Source of the DNA: a virus
Reading direction: 5' to 3' (one strand)
IMG/VR virus record: IMGVR_UViG_3300030419_007436
Span: 62,001 to 126,000 of that record
DNA: 64,000 nucleotides
The notes under the pieces are model-generated. The model had not been told where the DNA came from, did no database searches, and saw only the letters and a list, made by a program, of their open reading frames with translations. The position numbers were made by a program, and so were the translations under genes. Shown piece by piece: positions 1-7,328 of the stretch (within the stretch, counting starts at the first letter, position 1; each line of letters opens with the position of its first letter).

Positions 1-988
1 GTACTGCAGCTATGCTACTTAATAGAGAATTTCCATCCTGTGGTGTGAAACAAAATCCTACTATTCTTGTACCGTCTTTTACGCTGTGAGTGCTGATAGA
101 TGGTATAGAAACAACAGTGTGATTAAATATTCTTCCATAATATCCATGATCACGACCAAAAGAAAATATCTTATTAGCTAAATTCTTATGAGTGAGTGCA
201 ACATACGGGTTCTCTTTAAATTTATTGACAACCTTTTGTACATTTTCGTTACCTCTTACAACTACACTAAACCTAACTGTATGCATATATTGAGAATTTA
301 CCTTCATTGCACTTGAATAAAGTGACAAATGTTTATAAAGTGTATTAAGCACTCTGGACGCGTCTGATGCATGGTGAGTGCCAAAAAGATTAACATTGTG
401 GGCGCCCACTTCTGGGGAAGCAACAAAGCTGCCATTTTGGCTTATATCGTTTGCCCTTCTTATACAAACAAAATCAGCATCGACAATTCTATCAAATTTT
501 GGAGACAAGCTTTTTAATACGCCACAAATATTATGTGTATTGCAGCTTACCACCTGAATGAAATTTGGTGTAGACCTAAGCAATGCATCATCATTAATGC
601 CATATGCATATGGAAGACCGAAATTCTTTTCGCTCCCTTGGGCTATATATATTTTATTTTTTCTCTTTCTATAATATTTTTCTTTATTCTCATTTCCCGC
701 GGGAGTACAATCAACAACAACATCACAAAGATCTAAAGCTGCCTCATAATTTAAAACTGGTTCATGTCCTAGGGATTGAAATTCTTCTACTTTGTCTGAA
801 TCTACAACTAAATTAGCACCACGATTAATCATGCTATTTACTTTAGCAACTTCATCGACAAGCGGCGTTCTTTTATGAAAATATACATTAATTCCTAATT
901 TTCTTTTAAAATCTGACAATAAGCCAATAAGAGGCTCTCCAATGGTGCCAGTGCCAACAACTAAAACGTTCTTTTTTGCTTTACTCAT
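1..988 (-). CDS. Archaeal-type (type II) glyceraldehyde-3-phosphate dehydrogenase, 3' end cut off by the window
   Basis: The frame is open from the ATG at 988 to the window edge (329 codons; archaeal GAPDH is about 335-345 residues, so only a short C-terminus is missing). It starts with a Rossmann loop, VVGTGTIGEP, and has the catalytic-cysteine segment VVSCNTHNICG. The following CIRRAND and VGAHNVNLFGTHHASDA segments and a YMHTVRF strand occupy the places they hold in archaeal GAPDH. Bacterial GapA would read SCTTN instead. The family oxidises glyceraldehyde 3-phosphate with NAD(P). The ATG overlaps the stop of the upstream gene (ATGA), so translation is probably coupled. An archaeal-type enzyme in a phage is odd; its role (redirecting host carbon or a non-glycolytic aldehyde dehydrogenase) is not visible from sequence. 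Confidence 0.8.
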   Translation of the reverse strand, partial: MSKAKKNVLVVGTGTIGEPLIGLLSDFKRKLGINVYFHKRTPLVDEVAKVNSMINRGANLVVDSDKVEEFQSLGHEPVLNYEAALDLCDVVVDCTPAGNENKEKYYRKRKNKIYIAQGSEKNFGLPYAYGINDDALLRSTPNFIQVVSCNTHNICGVLKSLSPKFDRIVDADFVCIRRANDISQNGSFVASPEVGAHNVNLFGTHHASDASRVLNTLYKHLSLYSSAMKVNSQYMHTVRFSVVVRGNENVQKVVNKFKENPYVALTHKNLANKIFSFGRDHGYYGRIFNHTVVSIPSISTHSVKDGTRIVGFCFTPQDGNSLLSSIAAV

Positions 989-1197
989 AATACATTAATA
1001 GCCTTTACATTATTTGGGGAAATAAATTTCATTTTTTTATTTTTATTCTTTTTATCTGCCAGTGTTAAATATTGATTAGTATTCCAAGACAAATATTCTA
1101 TATCTTCAATAAGAAAAAGCCTGTTATTATATTTAACAGTACTTCCAACAAAAACTTTATTCTTGTGCATATCTAGCGCGTATCTTCTTGTTGTCAT
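985..1197 (-). CDS. Small hypothetical protein (70 aa)
   Basis: I chose the internal ATG (MTTRRYALD), which follows GAAGGC, over a longer upstream reading. The protein has an SH3/KOW-like pattern (FVGSTVKYNNRLFLIEDI) and a Lys/Asn-rich stretch near the end. Its stop overlaps the start of the GAPDH gene, and its start lies inside the 3' end of the preceding cistron, so it belongs to a compact operon. Function unknown. Confidence 0.6.
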   Translation of the reverse strand: MTTRRYALDMHKNKVFVGSTVKYNNRLFLIEDIEYLSWNTNQYLTLADKKNKNKKMKFISPNNVKAINVL

Positions 1198-1423
1198 TTT
1201 TTTGCCTTCTTTTATTATTTTCACCTTTCGAAAAGGATTTTTTAGATTTTTTATTTTCTTTTTTAACAACAGGGGGATCCCATACCTTAACCCTATATTC
1301 TTTAGCGCCTCTTCTTATTTTTATTAATTCATGTTTTCCAACTAACGAATCTTTATAATCACTAGCTTCTTGGTATGTTTGGAAAGTAGCAGAAGTTTTC
1401 CAAGTTTTAGTTTCACTCTGCAT
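1157..1423 (-). CDS. Small hypothetical protein with basic C-terminus (88 aa)
   Basis: The ATG at 1423 (MQSETKTWK) is preceded by a strong GGGAGG ribosome binding site, which favours it over a longer start. Residues 1-50 have a short alpha/beta pattern (TYQEASDYKDSL, then IKIRRGAKEYRVKVW); the last 30 residues are Lys/Asn/Arg-rich and probably disordered or nucleic-acid binding. It overlaps both neighbours. No family recognised. Confidence 0.6.
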   Translation of the reverse strand: MQSETKTWKTSATFQTYQEASDYKDSLVGKHELIKIRRGAKEYRVKVWDPPVVKKENKKSKKSFSKGENNKRRQKNDNKKIRARYAQE

Positions 1424-1640
1424 TATTTGCCTCCCTTTCTTTAAAAAGGCCATTCAGGGTATTAATACAGGATTCTGATTTTTCTAATATTCCAACCCAC
1501 TTTTTTAACTCATCTAATATGTTTGTATGATCTCCAATTGCAGTAGAATTATTATATATTAATTCTATCATTGCAATTGCTTCTGCTTTTTTAGCCACAT
1601 AATGTCCAATAATTGCTGAATGTAAACTTTGTGTTTGCAT
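1413..1640 (-). CDS. Small helical hypothetical protein (75 aa)
   Basis: The ATG at 1640 follows AAAAGGATATAT. The protein is mostly helical (YVAKKAEAIAMIELIYNNS, then LDELKKWVGILEKSESCINTLNGLF), a style common among small phage proteins. It is the first cistron after the tmRNA gene and overlaps the next gene by 11 nt. Function unknown. Confidence 0.65.
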   Translation of the reverse strand: MQTQSLHSAIIGHYVAKKAEAIAMIELIYNNSTAIGDHTNILDELKKWVGILEKSESCINTLNGLFKEREANNAE

Positions 1641-1661
1641 ATATATCCTTTTTTAATTAAG

Positions 1662-2094
1662 TGGAGACGTCGGGAGTCGAACCCGAGTCCAAAAAATCTA
1701 AAATATAATATGATATACAAGAATTGGTACGTTCACCACCTAAGCACCAGCCACCCAACTCTATGTCGGGGAAATCCATTCACCACTCTTAAGGCGTTGG
1801 CTACCAAAATTATATAGTCCTTATATAATTCAATCGCCCAGCCGATTTTAAGACCTTTTTTATGGCCACAGCTAAGCTAGGTTATTCGAACCCTTAAAAA
1901 CTAATACATGATATCGTATGCATTGCCGATCTAACTTTTTTAATAAAGTGTTAGCCACTCCAGATTATGCAGCTAAGGCGTAATCAAATTCAACGTTATC
2001 GTTGGCATTTATAAAGTTTGAGTATTTTTGCTGTGATACCCACACAGTCTTGCATATTATACTTTTAATTCTCTGTCGAAACCATTTCGTCCCC
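1662..2094 (-). ncRNA. ssrA: Transfer-messenger RNA (tmRNA), one-piece form
   Basis: Read on the minus strand, the 5' GGGGACG pairs with the 3' CGTCTCC to form a tRNA-like acceptor stem. The 3' part contains the T-arm sequence GGACTCGGGTTCGACTCCCG. Internally, GCC AAC GAT AAC GTT GAA TTT ... GCC TTA GCT GCA TAA encodes the tag ANDNVEFDYALAA followed by a stop, which has the normal YALAA proteolysis end. The CCA end does not appear to be encoded. tmRNA rescues stalled ribosomes with SmpB; no smpB is visible here, so host SmpB would be used. It is expressed from its own promoter at 2114-2142 and needs 5' processing. The conclusion is firm; the exact ends are within a few bases. Confidence 0.95.
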
Positions 2095-2113
2095 ATTTCA
2101 AAGATCTGAAATA

Positions 2114-2142
2114 AATATATACAATATTAACTTATAAGTCAA
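2114..2142 (-). promoter_or_regulatory. Sigma70-like promoter for the tmRNA
   Basis: On the minus strand, TTGACT (2142-2137) is separated by 17 nt from TATATT (2119-2114). The predicted start is about a dozen nt before the mature tmRNA 5' end, which fits RNase P processing. The -35 box overlaps the stop codon region of the preceding gene. Confidence 0.7.
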
Positions 2143-2507
2143 GTGTTTTTAACTTCTTCTTCGAAAAAGCTTTCTGTATTATATTTTTTTATTAATTTTC
2201 TGAGATCTTGAGGGATGAGACCTAAAAATCTAGCTGCTTCCTTTTTTGATCTTGTCGTAGAAAGAGCCATTTTTAACATAGCATCTTGTACTATTTCTCT
2301 GGTAGAGTGCCATATTGGTATACCATAGCACTTTCCTCCAAATGGTTTTGTGGCTAATTCTAATTTGAGAGCAATTATATCTTCTAAAGATAAATTATTG
2401 AGCATCAATTCAAATTCTTCAGTGGATTTATTTTCTTTTCTTAATTTTTTAGAAATACTATAGTGAGCATTTTTACCTGAGAGTCTTTTCTTTTTTTTCC
2501 AAACCAT
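2139..2507 (-). CDS. Fis-type helix-turn-helix protein (122 aa)
   Basis: Residues about 85-115 (STTRSKKEAARFLGLIPQDL then RKLIKKY) resemble the Fis/NtrC C-terminal HTH that binds DNA. The N-terminus is very basic (MVWKKKKRLSGKN). The middle part is helical and not recognised. In the leader, 2518-2534 forms a GTATCA/TGATAC inverted repeat that might be its operator or a hairpin. It lies directly upstream of the tmRNA. A role as a phage transcription regulator is inferred. Confidence 0.7.
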   Translation of the reverse strand: MVWKKKKRLSGKNAHYSISKKLRKENKSTEEFELMLNNLSLEDIIALKLELATKPFGGKCYGIPIWHSTREIVQDAMLKMALSTTRSKKEAARFLGLIPQDLRKLIKKYNTESFFEEEVKNT

Positions 2508-2594
2508 CTTTACTTTTGTATCAAAACATGATACCCTATTTAAGTAATTAATATAACTTATTATAATTATTAATTTAATATATTATTTAAAATA

Positions 2595-2816
2595 TTAGTT
2601 ACTTATCTTTATATTATTAATTAATTCTAAGAGATCTTGAAGATAACTTTCAACAGTGCCTGGGTTGCTTTCCCATGTTTGCAGAAGATCTTTTACTTCC
2701 GCCATCACTCCTTCAGCTTCCCTCAAATTATGTCTAGAGAGATGTAGATCGTGTCGTTCGTCTTCTTCGAATGCTTCTTTAATTAATTGCTTAAGTTTTG
2801 ATTTTGTTAGTTTCAT
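2595..2816 (-). CDS. Type A-tagged small internal protein (73 aa)
   Basis: It begins with the type A tag MKLTKSKLKQLIKE, followed by an acidic helical body of about 58 residues. The tag ends in I-x-E, the cleavage pattern of T4-type prohead proteases, so removal at residue 14 during head maturation is inferred. The first 44 nt of its coding end are identical to the same region of the next upstream gene. Cargo function unknown. Confidence 0.7.
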   Translation of the reverse strand: MKLTKSKLKQLIKEAFEEDERHDLHLSRHNLREAEGVMAEVKDLLQTWESNPGTVESYLQDLLELINNIKISN

Positions 2817-2817
2817 A
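2774..2817 (-). repeat. 44-bp exact direct repeat, copy 1 (type A tag DNA)
   Basis: The segment that encodes the start of the 2595-2816 protein is repeated exactly at 3011-3054. It covers the start codon and tag codons, so identity is at DNA as well as protein level. Such repeats can seed recombination that moves tags between cargo genes. Confidence 0.9.
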
Positions 2818-2825
2818 GTAGACTC

Positions 2826-3053
2826 CTATTTGTGTACGTCCTCGAAAATCTTCGGTTTGGAATACCCAGCAGCCTGCCGCAAGGAAACAATTGCAATTTC
2901 CAGCTCTTTGAGAGCGCTGGCGCTATAGTTGCGCATAGCCTTAATCTCTTGATATGCTGCTACCGCATGTTGCAACGGATCATCGCGAAGCTGTTGCTGC
3001 TCTGTTATAACTTCTTTAATTAATTGCTTAAGTTTTGATTTTGTTAGTTTCAT
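2826..3053 (-). CDS. Type A-tagged small internal protein (75 aa)
   Basis: The N-terminus MKLTKSKLKQLIKE is identical to that of the downstream gene; the body is a different helical sequence (AAYQEIKAMRNYSASALKEL). The start overlaps the stop of the 947-aa protein gene. It is probably a packaged small protein released by prohead protease cleavage after the IKE triplet. Body function unknown. Confidence 0.7.
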   Translation of the reverse strand: MKLTKSKLKQLIKEVITEQQQLRDDPLQHAVAAYQEIKAMRNYSASALKELEIAIVSLRQAAGYSKPKIFEDVHK

Positions 3054-3054
3054 A
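3011..3054 (-). repeat. 44-bp exact direct repeat, copy 2 (type A tag DNA)
   Basis: This is the partner of the repeat at 2774-2817; the two are 237 bp apart. Recombination between them would delete the intervening cargo and leave one tagged gene. Confidence 0.9.
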
Positions 3055-5893
3055 TATTATATACCTCCTCTAAAGTTTCTTCTGTTGTTTCTTCAGTTTG
3101 AGGATAGTCCGGACTTTCTGGTTCTTCTCCAATTTGATCAGACATTTCTCCTTCGAATTTATCAAAATAAAGCTTAAGGTTTGTAAGTCCCCAGTCCTTA
3201 AATATATGCGCATCTTCAGGAGCAATTAATCTTTCATATGAGGAAACAATCTGCTGTTGTACATCATTCCATGCTTTTTCAGACTCTGAAGCCCCTTGTT
3301 GGACATAAGGGTCGTCTGAATCTAACTTTATAAACTCATTTTTTTCTTCTTCTTCATCTTCTTTTGCCTGCTCAATATCTTTAGATCTGGCAGGTAAAAA
3401 TTTCGACTCATCAGGTTCACTAGTGATATCATCTTGTTCGACTCCAACTTTAAAATCTAATTCTGCTAATTGCATTTGGGCGTCTCCGGGGGCCACTCTG
3501 TTTGCATCAATAGGAGCTAGAGCATTTTTGAAATTAACTAAAAAATGATATCTAAAAGATTTTCTTTCTTTCTCGCTCGATGACAAATTAGTATAAGCAT
3601 CTTCGATTTGCGTAATAATTCTTTTTAATAAATCATCTAAAACATTAATTCCAGTGTTTTTGTGTACAACTTTATCTGCCACTGCAGTTTTTCTATCAAC
3701 TTCCGGTATGACTTGGCGAATAACTTCTCCTAATTTACTTTCTTCAGAATGAATATTCTTTCTTTTTTCTTTTATAACTTTGATACCTTTTCTAATAAGT
3801 TTTCTTAGCCTTTCTTCTTCTGCATGCATTGAACTCACTCCTAATATTCTAAATAAATAGTCTTCTACTTCTCTAATTAACCCCTGTGGTTTGGCTTTAT
3901 CTCTCTTACCTGCACCCATCTCCGCAGCACCACCACCCATAGAAGAAGTTTCCTCCAACTCTTCATCGCAATCTTCTATATCTGGGTCACATTCCTCTCC
4001 ATCATCAAAACGATGTTTACCGGTATTATAATATCCTAGAGTGGCGCCCGCCTGACCATACATTCCTGTTAAACTCTCTTCTATCATCCGCAGAAAGATA
4101 CCCAGCGGAAGCTGGTTTTCCTCCAATTGTCTTAATTTATTTTTAATTAAATCATATATAAGCGGATCATAAAAACCCATTATTTGTTGAAATGATTCAG
4201 GATCTGAGCCTTTTAGTGCCGTCCTTAGTGTTGTACCAGACATTTCTCCGTGGCCCGGCACATCAATTGAAACATGCGGCGCAACTCCAATCTGCCATTC
4301 CCAGCCCTCATCTGTAGTGCCTTCTGTTTTTTGAAATCGAGGACTTTCTTTCATATCCTTTTCGCCAACTAAATAAACAACAGAATATTCTTCAGGATTA
4401 TAGTTCTGTAATATTTCTTTTGCGTTATATGGATTTTTTACTTTAATAATATTGTCTGATGAAATATCGTGAGATTGAATAATTTGTTTCTTTTCTTGAA
4501 AATTGAATGGAGATTTTGGAGTTCCTTCTTTTGTTGACATATCAACAGTATCTGATGTGGCAATAAAAACTTCATCATATTTTGGATCATTTAATATCTC
4601 TTTAAAAACTTCTGCATGATGTCTACCCATGGGCTGAAACCTTCCGGGATATACAGCAATAGTTTTCTTTTCAGTTACTTCACCAGATTCTTCAAAATCA
4701 TCTTCTATCTCAAACTCATAATCAATTGGCTCTTCAATAACTTCTGAGATTATTTCCTCTTCCTTATCAGCTTTAATCTTATCTTTTATTGCTCCCGAGG
4801 CGCCTTTTGTAATAAAATCTCCAGTCACTTTTACAGGTCTATCATCAATACCTCTAATAACAATACCTTCATGACCCTCTAAACCGCCTTTAGAGCTTGT
4901 TGAGGCGCGTTTAACGTCCATACCCAACTCATGGGTCGCGTGATTGAAAAGCGCGCCGTTAATGGCCGTTTTAACGTCTTCTGGAGTCTCTAACCATTCC
5001 ATAAGAGGTGTACCATTTAAAACGGCAAAATAAACCTCTTTACTTATTGCCCAAGCTGTTTTACCATCACGCTTTTGTACTTTTGCATCAAATGGGTTAA
5101 CTGCTTGAGATAACCAATCTTTTAATGGATAAGTTTCACTTTCTGTGCTTGTCATTTGTATAGAAAATGGAGTCGACAATGTTTCAGAAAAATCAACATC
5201 AGATTCTAATTGAGTTGAAACATCGCCAACCAAGCTAACTTCATGCTGTTCCGCGATAGGCTTCACTTTCTCAATAATAGATTCTAAAGCGCCCCGGTCA
5301 TAAGATATTTCTGTGCTGCCATGTTTTGTTGGTTTTCCGGTTTCTGGATCCACTGGTCTTTCTAATCCTGGTCGATCTATACCAATTCCTTTTCTAATTC
5401 TATGTGGTTGAGCCTTCTTTTCATAAAATTGATTGACGCCATGAAGGGCTAATATTTTTTCATCGTATTCAATTACGTTAGTTTTACCCTTTTTCATATA
5501 TTCTGTGTTAAAATATTTAGTGGGATCATCCCACATTCCAAGAGCTTTTAATTCTGGTTCAATTTGCGGCAGCGCTTCATTAAATATTTTTAGAAGCTCA
5601 TCAATTGCGGGAGGCATACCATGACCTTCGGGCCATTTTTTATAAGCATCGGCCGCCGTCATACCTCTAACAGATTCAGGTGCAGATGTGCCACGATCCA
5701 TCCTGAAGTCTTTTCCAGTTGGGGTAGATTCATCATCGACAAGTTTAAAGCTTACATTAATACCGTCAAACTTAACACTTCCGGGATTTGTAGAGAGATG
5801 TTCTGCAATTCTTTCGAAATAGTTTATTAAGTCTTGCCCTGTTTTGACATCTGGTATGTCAAATGGATGTTGCATATGTCCTGATGTGCCCAT
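3050..5893 (-). CDS. Ligase-like / NMN-adenylyltransferase-like fusion protein (947 aa)
   Basis: Three regions are visible. Residues about 35-380 look like a covalent nucleotidyltransferase (ATP-type RNA/DNA ligase fold): KFDG at 41-44 as motif I with the adenylated lysine, EGIVIR near 340 as motif IV, and a following VKVTG as motif V. Residues about 410-570 form a cytidylyltransferase-like fold: GRFQPMGRHHA near 416 (HxGH-type loop) and MSGTTLR near 553, as in NadM/NadR-type NMN adenylyltransferases. The last 350 residues are acidic and helical and are not recognised. An AGGAG site precedes the ATG. Whether the protein joins nucleic acids or only binds nucleotides is untested. Its position among tagged genes suggests a virion or late function. 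Confidence 0.65.
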   Translation of the reverse strand: MGTSGHMQHPFDIPDVKTGQDLINYFERIAEHLSTNPGSVKFDGINVSFKLVDDESTPTGKDFRMDRGTSAPESVRGMTAADAYKKWPEGHGMPPAIDELLKIFNEALPQIEPELKALGMWDDPTKYFNTEYMKKGKTNVIEYDEKILALHGVNQFYEKKAQPHRIRKGIGIDRPGLERPVDPETGKPTKHGSTEISYDRGALESIIEKVKPIAEQHEVSLVGDVSTQLESDVDFSETLSTPFSIQMTSTESETYPLKDWLSQAVNPFDAKVQKRDGKTAWAISKEVYFAVLNGTPLMEWLETPEDVKTAINGALFNHATHELGMDVKRASTSSKGGLEGHEGIVIRGIDDRPVKVTGDFITKGASGAIKDKIKADKEEEIISEVIEEPIDYEFEIEDDFEESGEVTEKKTIAVYPGRFQPMGRHHAEVFKEILNDPKYDEVFIATSDTVDMSTKEGTPKSPFNFQEKKQIIQSHDISSDNIIKVKNPYNAKEILQNYNPEEYSVVYLVGEKDMKESPRFQKTEGTTDEGWEWQIGVAPHVSIDVPGHGEMSGTTLRTALKGSDPESFQQIMGFYDPLIYDLIKNKLRQLEENQLPLGIFLRMIEESLTGMYGQAGATLGYYNTGKHRFDDGEECDPDIEDCDEELEETSSMGGGAAEMGAGKRDKAKPQGLIREVEDYLFRILGVSSMHAEEERLRKLIRKGIKVIKEKRKNIHSEESKLGEVIRQVIPEVDRKTAVADKVVHKNTGINVLDDLLKRIITQIEDAYTNLSSSEKERKSFRYHFLVNFKNALAPIDANRVAPGDAQMQLAELDFKVGVEQDDITSEPDESKFLPARSKDIEQAKEDEEEEKNEFIKLDSDDPYVQQGASESEKAWNDVQQQIVSSYERLIAPEDAHIFKDWGLTNLKLYFDKFEGEMSDQIGEEPESPDYPQTEETTEETLEEVYNI

Positions 5894-5902
5894 AAATTAC
5901 TC

Positions 5903-7309
5903 CTAAAGTGCGCCTCTGGTGCCTAAATTTTTTAAATCTTCTTTTTCCATAGCTCCGGTATCTCCACCCAGAGTGCCTCCTTCATCATCTGCGTGACTAG
6001 GCACTTCAGGCGCATCCTCCACTTGATCATCATCAAAATCAATATCTGCTATTTCTTCTTGTCTATCTTGTCTGTCTGCTCTTTTGATTCTATTTACATG
6101 TGCTCTGTGAGCAATAAATTCAGTCTCCCGGTCGACATATTCTTGTAATTGCTTTAATTTATTTATTAAACCCGGACAACAATCAGCACTAATTAATTCT
6201 TCTTGTTCTGGTCTCCAAACTTTTTCTAATTTACAACTCCCGGGAATAATTTTACCTTTTTTATCAAATTTACAAGTTTTTGGATCATAATAAAGCTTTT
6301 GTGACTCTCCTGGTATTGGCTTCCCTTCTTTATCTAATTCAACTCCCCAGTCTTTTGGCATATCTTCGGCACACATTGCCTTTATTTCTGCTATTTTTTG
6401 TTCTATGTTTCCTTGAATATTCATTAGTCTTTGATGATCTTCTTTGTTTCTAGTTAATTTACTAAAATCTTGTACGATCTTATTCCATATAGACATTGTT
6501 TCTTCTTTGTTCATTTTAAGATGGCCGCCGTATTTCTCATCTTCACCAAAAACTATTCCAACAGAACCACCAGGAACTATTCTTGCGATTATTTTTTCAA
6601 TATAGTGAAAACCGTCTAAATATTTTAAAGCCATATCATATGGTCTAATATTAGTGCCCGGTACCGTCCACGTACAATCCCAGCTTTCGAGTTGATCCAA
6701 AATTTGACCTTCAATAAATCCGTGAAACATTAGATATGCTACTACTTTTGCAGCTTTTGGATATTTCCAGGCCCATCCATATCTTGCTAACCACCTTAAT
6801 AACATATTAGGTCCTGCCCGCCACCACCACTTGGCTCCATGCGCTAGATAGGGCGCCCCCGCTCTTAGTGCGGCGCCTGTGGCGCCCACTCCCCCTCCAA
6901 GCCCCAAGAGCGCAATTGCAGCCGCGGCTTTACCGGTTTGTAGTGTATCTTCTGTTTCATCTTCATATCTATCTTTAGTGGTAAATCCACCTTTTGTATG
7001 AAAGCCCATTTGTTCGCCGGTACCAATATCTCCCCATGACCATTCTGTTTTTTCGAACGGCTGCTTGATATGTGCCGGTACTTTAGTTTTACCACCACCT
7101 CTTTGAAGAACGCCCCCACCAGCCGTACGACCAGATGGGTCTTGTGTCAAATCATATATTTTATCTGCGGCGCGCCTTCCCAAACGGCCGGGAAGATTCA
7201 TGGTCTGTTTTAGAGCATTTTTTATATCTTTCCAGTCTAACTCTTCTAATAATTCGGGATTTTCTAATAAAATTAGTTTTATCTCTTTTTTTAAATCTTT
7301 TTTATTCAT
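5903..7309 (-). CDS. Probable virion protein with glycine/alanine hydrophobic segment (468 aa)
   Basis: The N-terminus MNKKDLKKEIKLILLE has the length, charge and terminal L-x-E of a type A tag, though more diverged. Residues about 120-150 are a Gly/Ala-rich hydrophobic segment (AAIALLGLGGGVGATGAALR) that could insert in a membrane. The C-terminal third has several Cys (CKFDKKGK, GSCKLEK, ADCCPG) and an acidic tail. A GGGGAG site precedes the start. An injected membrane-active internal protein is a possibility; nothing specific was recognised. Confidence 0.55.
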   Translation of the reverse strand: MNKKDLKKEIKLILLENPELLEELDWKDIKNALKQTMNLPGRLGRRAADKIYDLTQDPSGRTAGGGVLQRGGGKTKVPAHIKQPFEKTEWSWGDIGTGEQMGFHTKGGFTTKDRYEDETEDTLQTGKAAAAIALLGLGGGVGATGAALRAGAPYLAHGAKWWWRAGPNMLLRWLARYGWAWKYPKAAKVVAYLMFHGFIEGQILDQLESWDCTWTVPGTNIRPYDMALKYLDGFHYIEKIIARIVPGGSVGIVFGEDEKYGGHLKMNKEETMSIWNKIVQDFSKLTRNKEDHQRLMNIQGNIEQKIAEIKAMCAEDMPKDWGVELDKEGKPIPGESQKLYYDPKTCKFDKKGKIIPGSCKLEKVWRPEQEELISADCCPGLINKLKQLQEYVDRETEFIAHRAHVNRIKRADRQDRQEEIADIDFDDDQVEDAPEVPSHADDEGGTLGGDTGAMEKEDLKNLGTRGAL

Positions 7310-7328
7310 CTATTAGCTCCCCTAGCGA

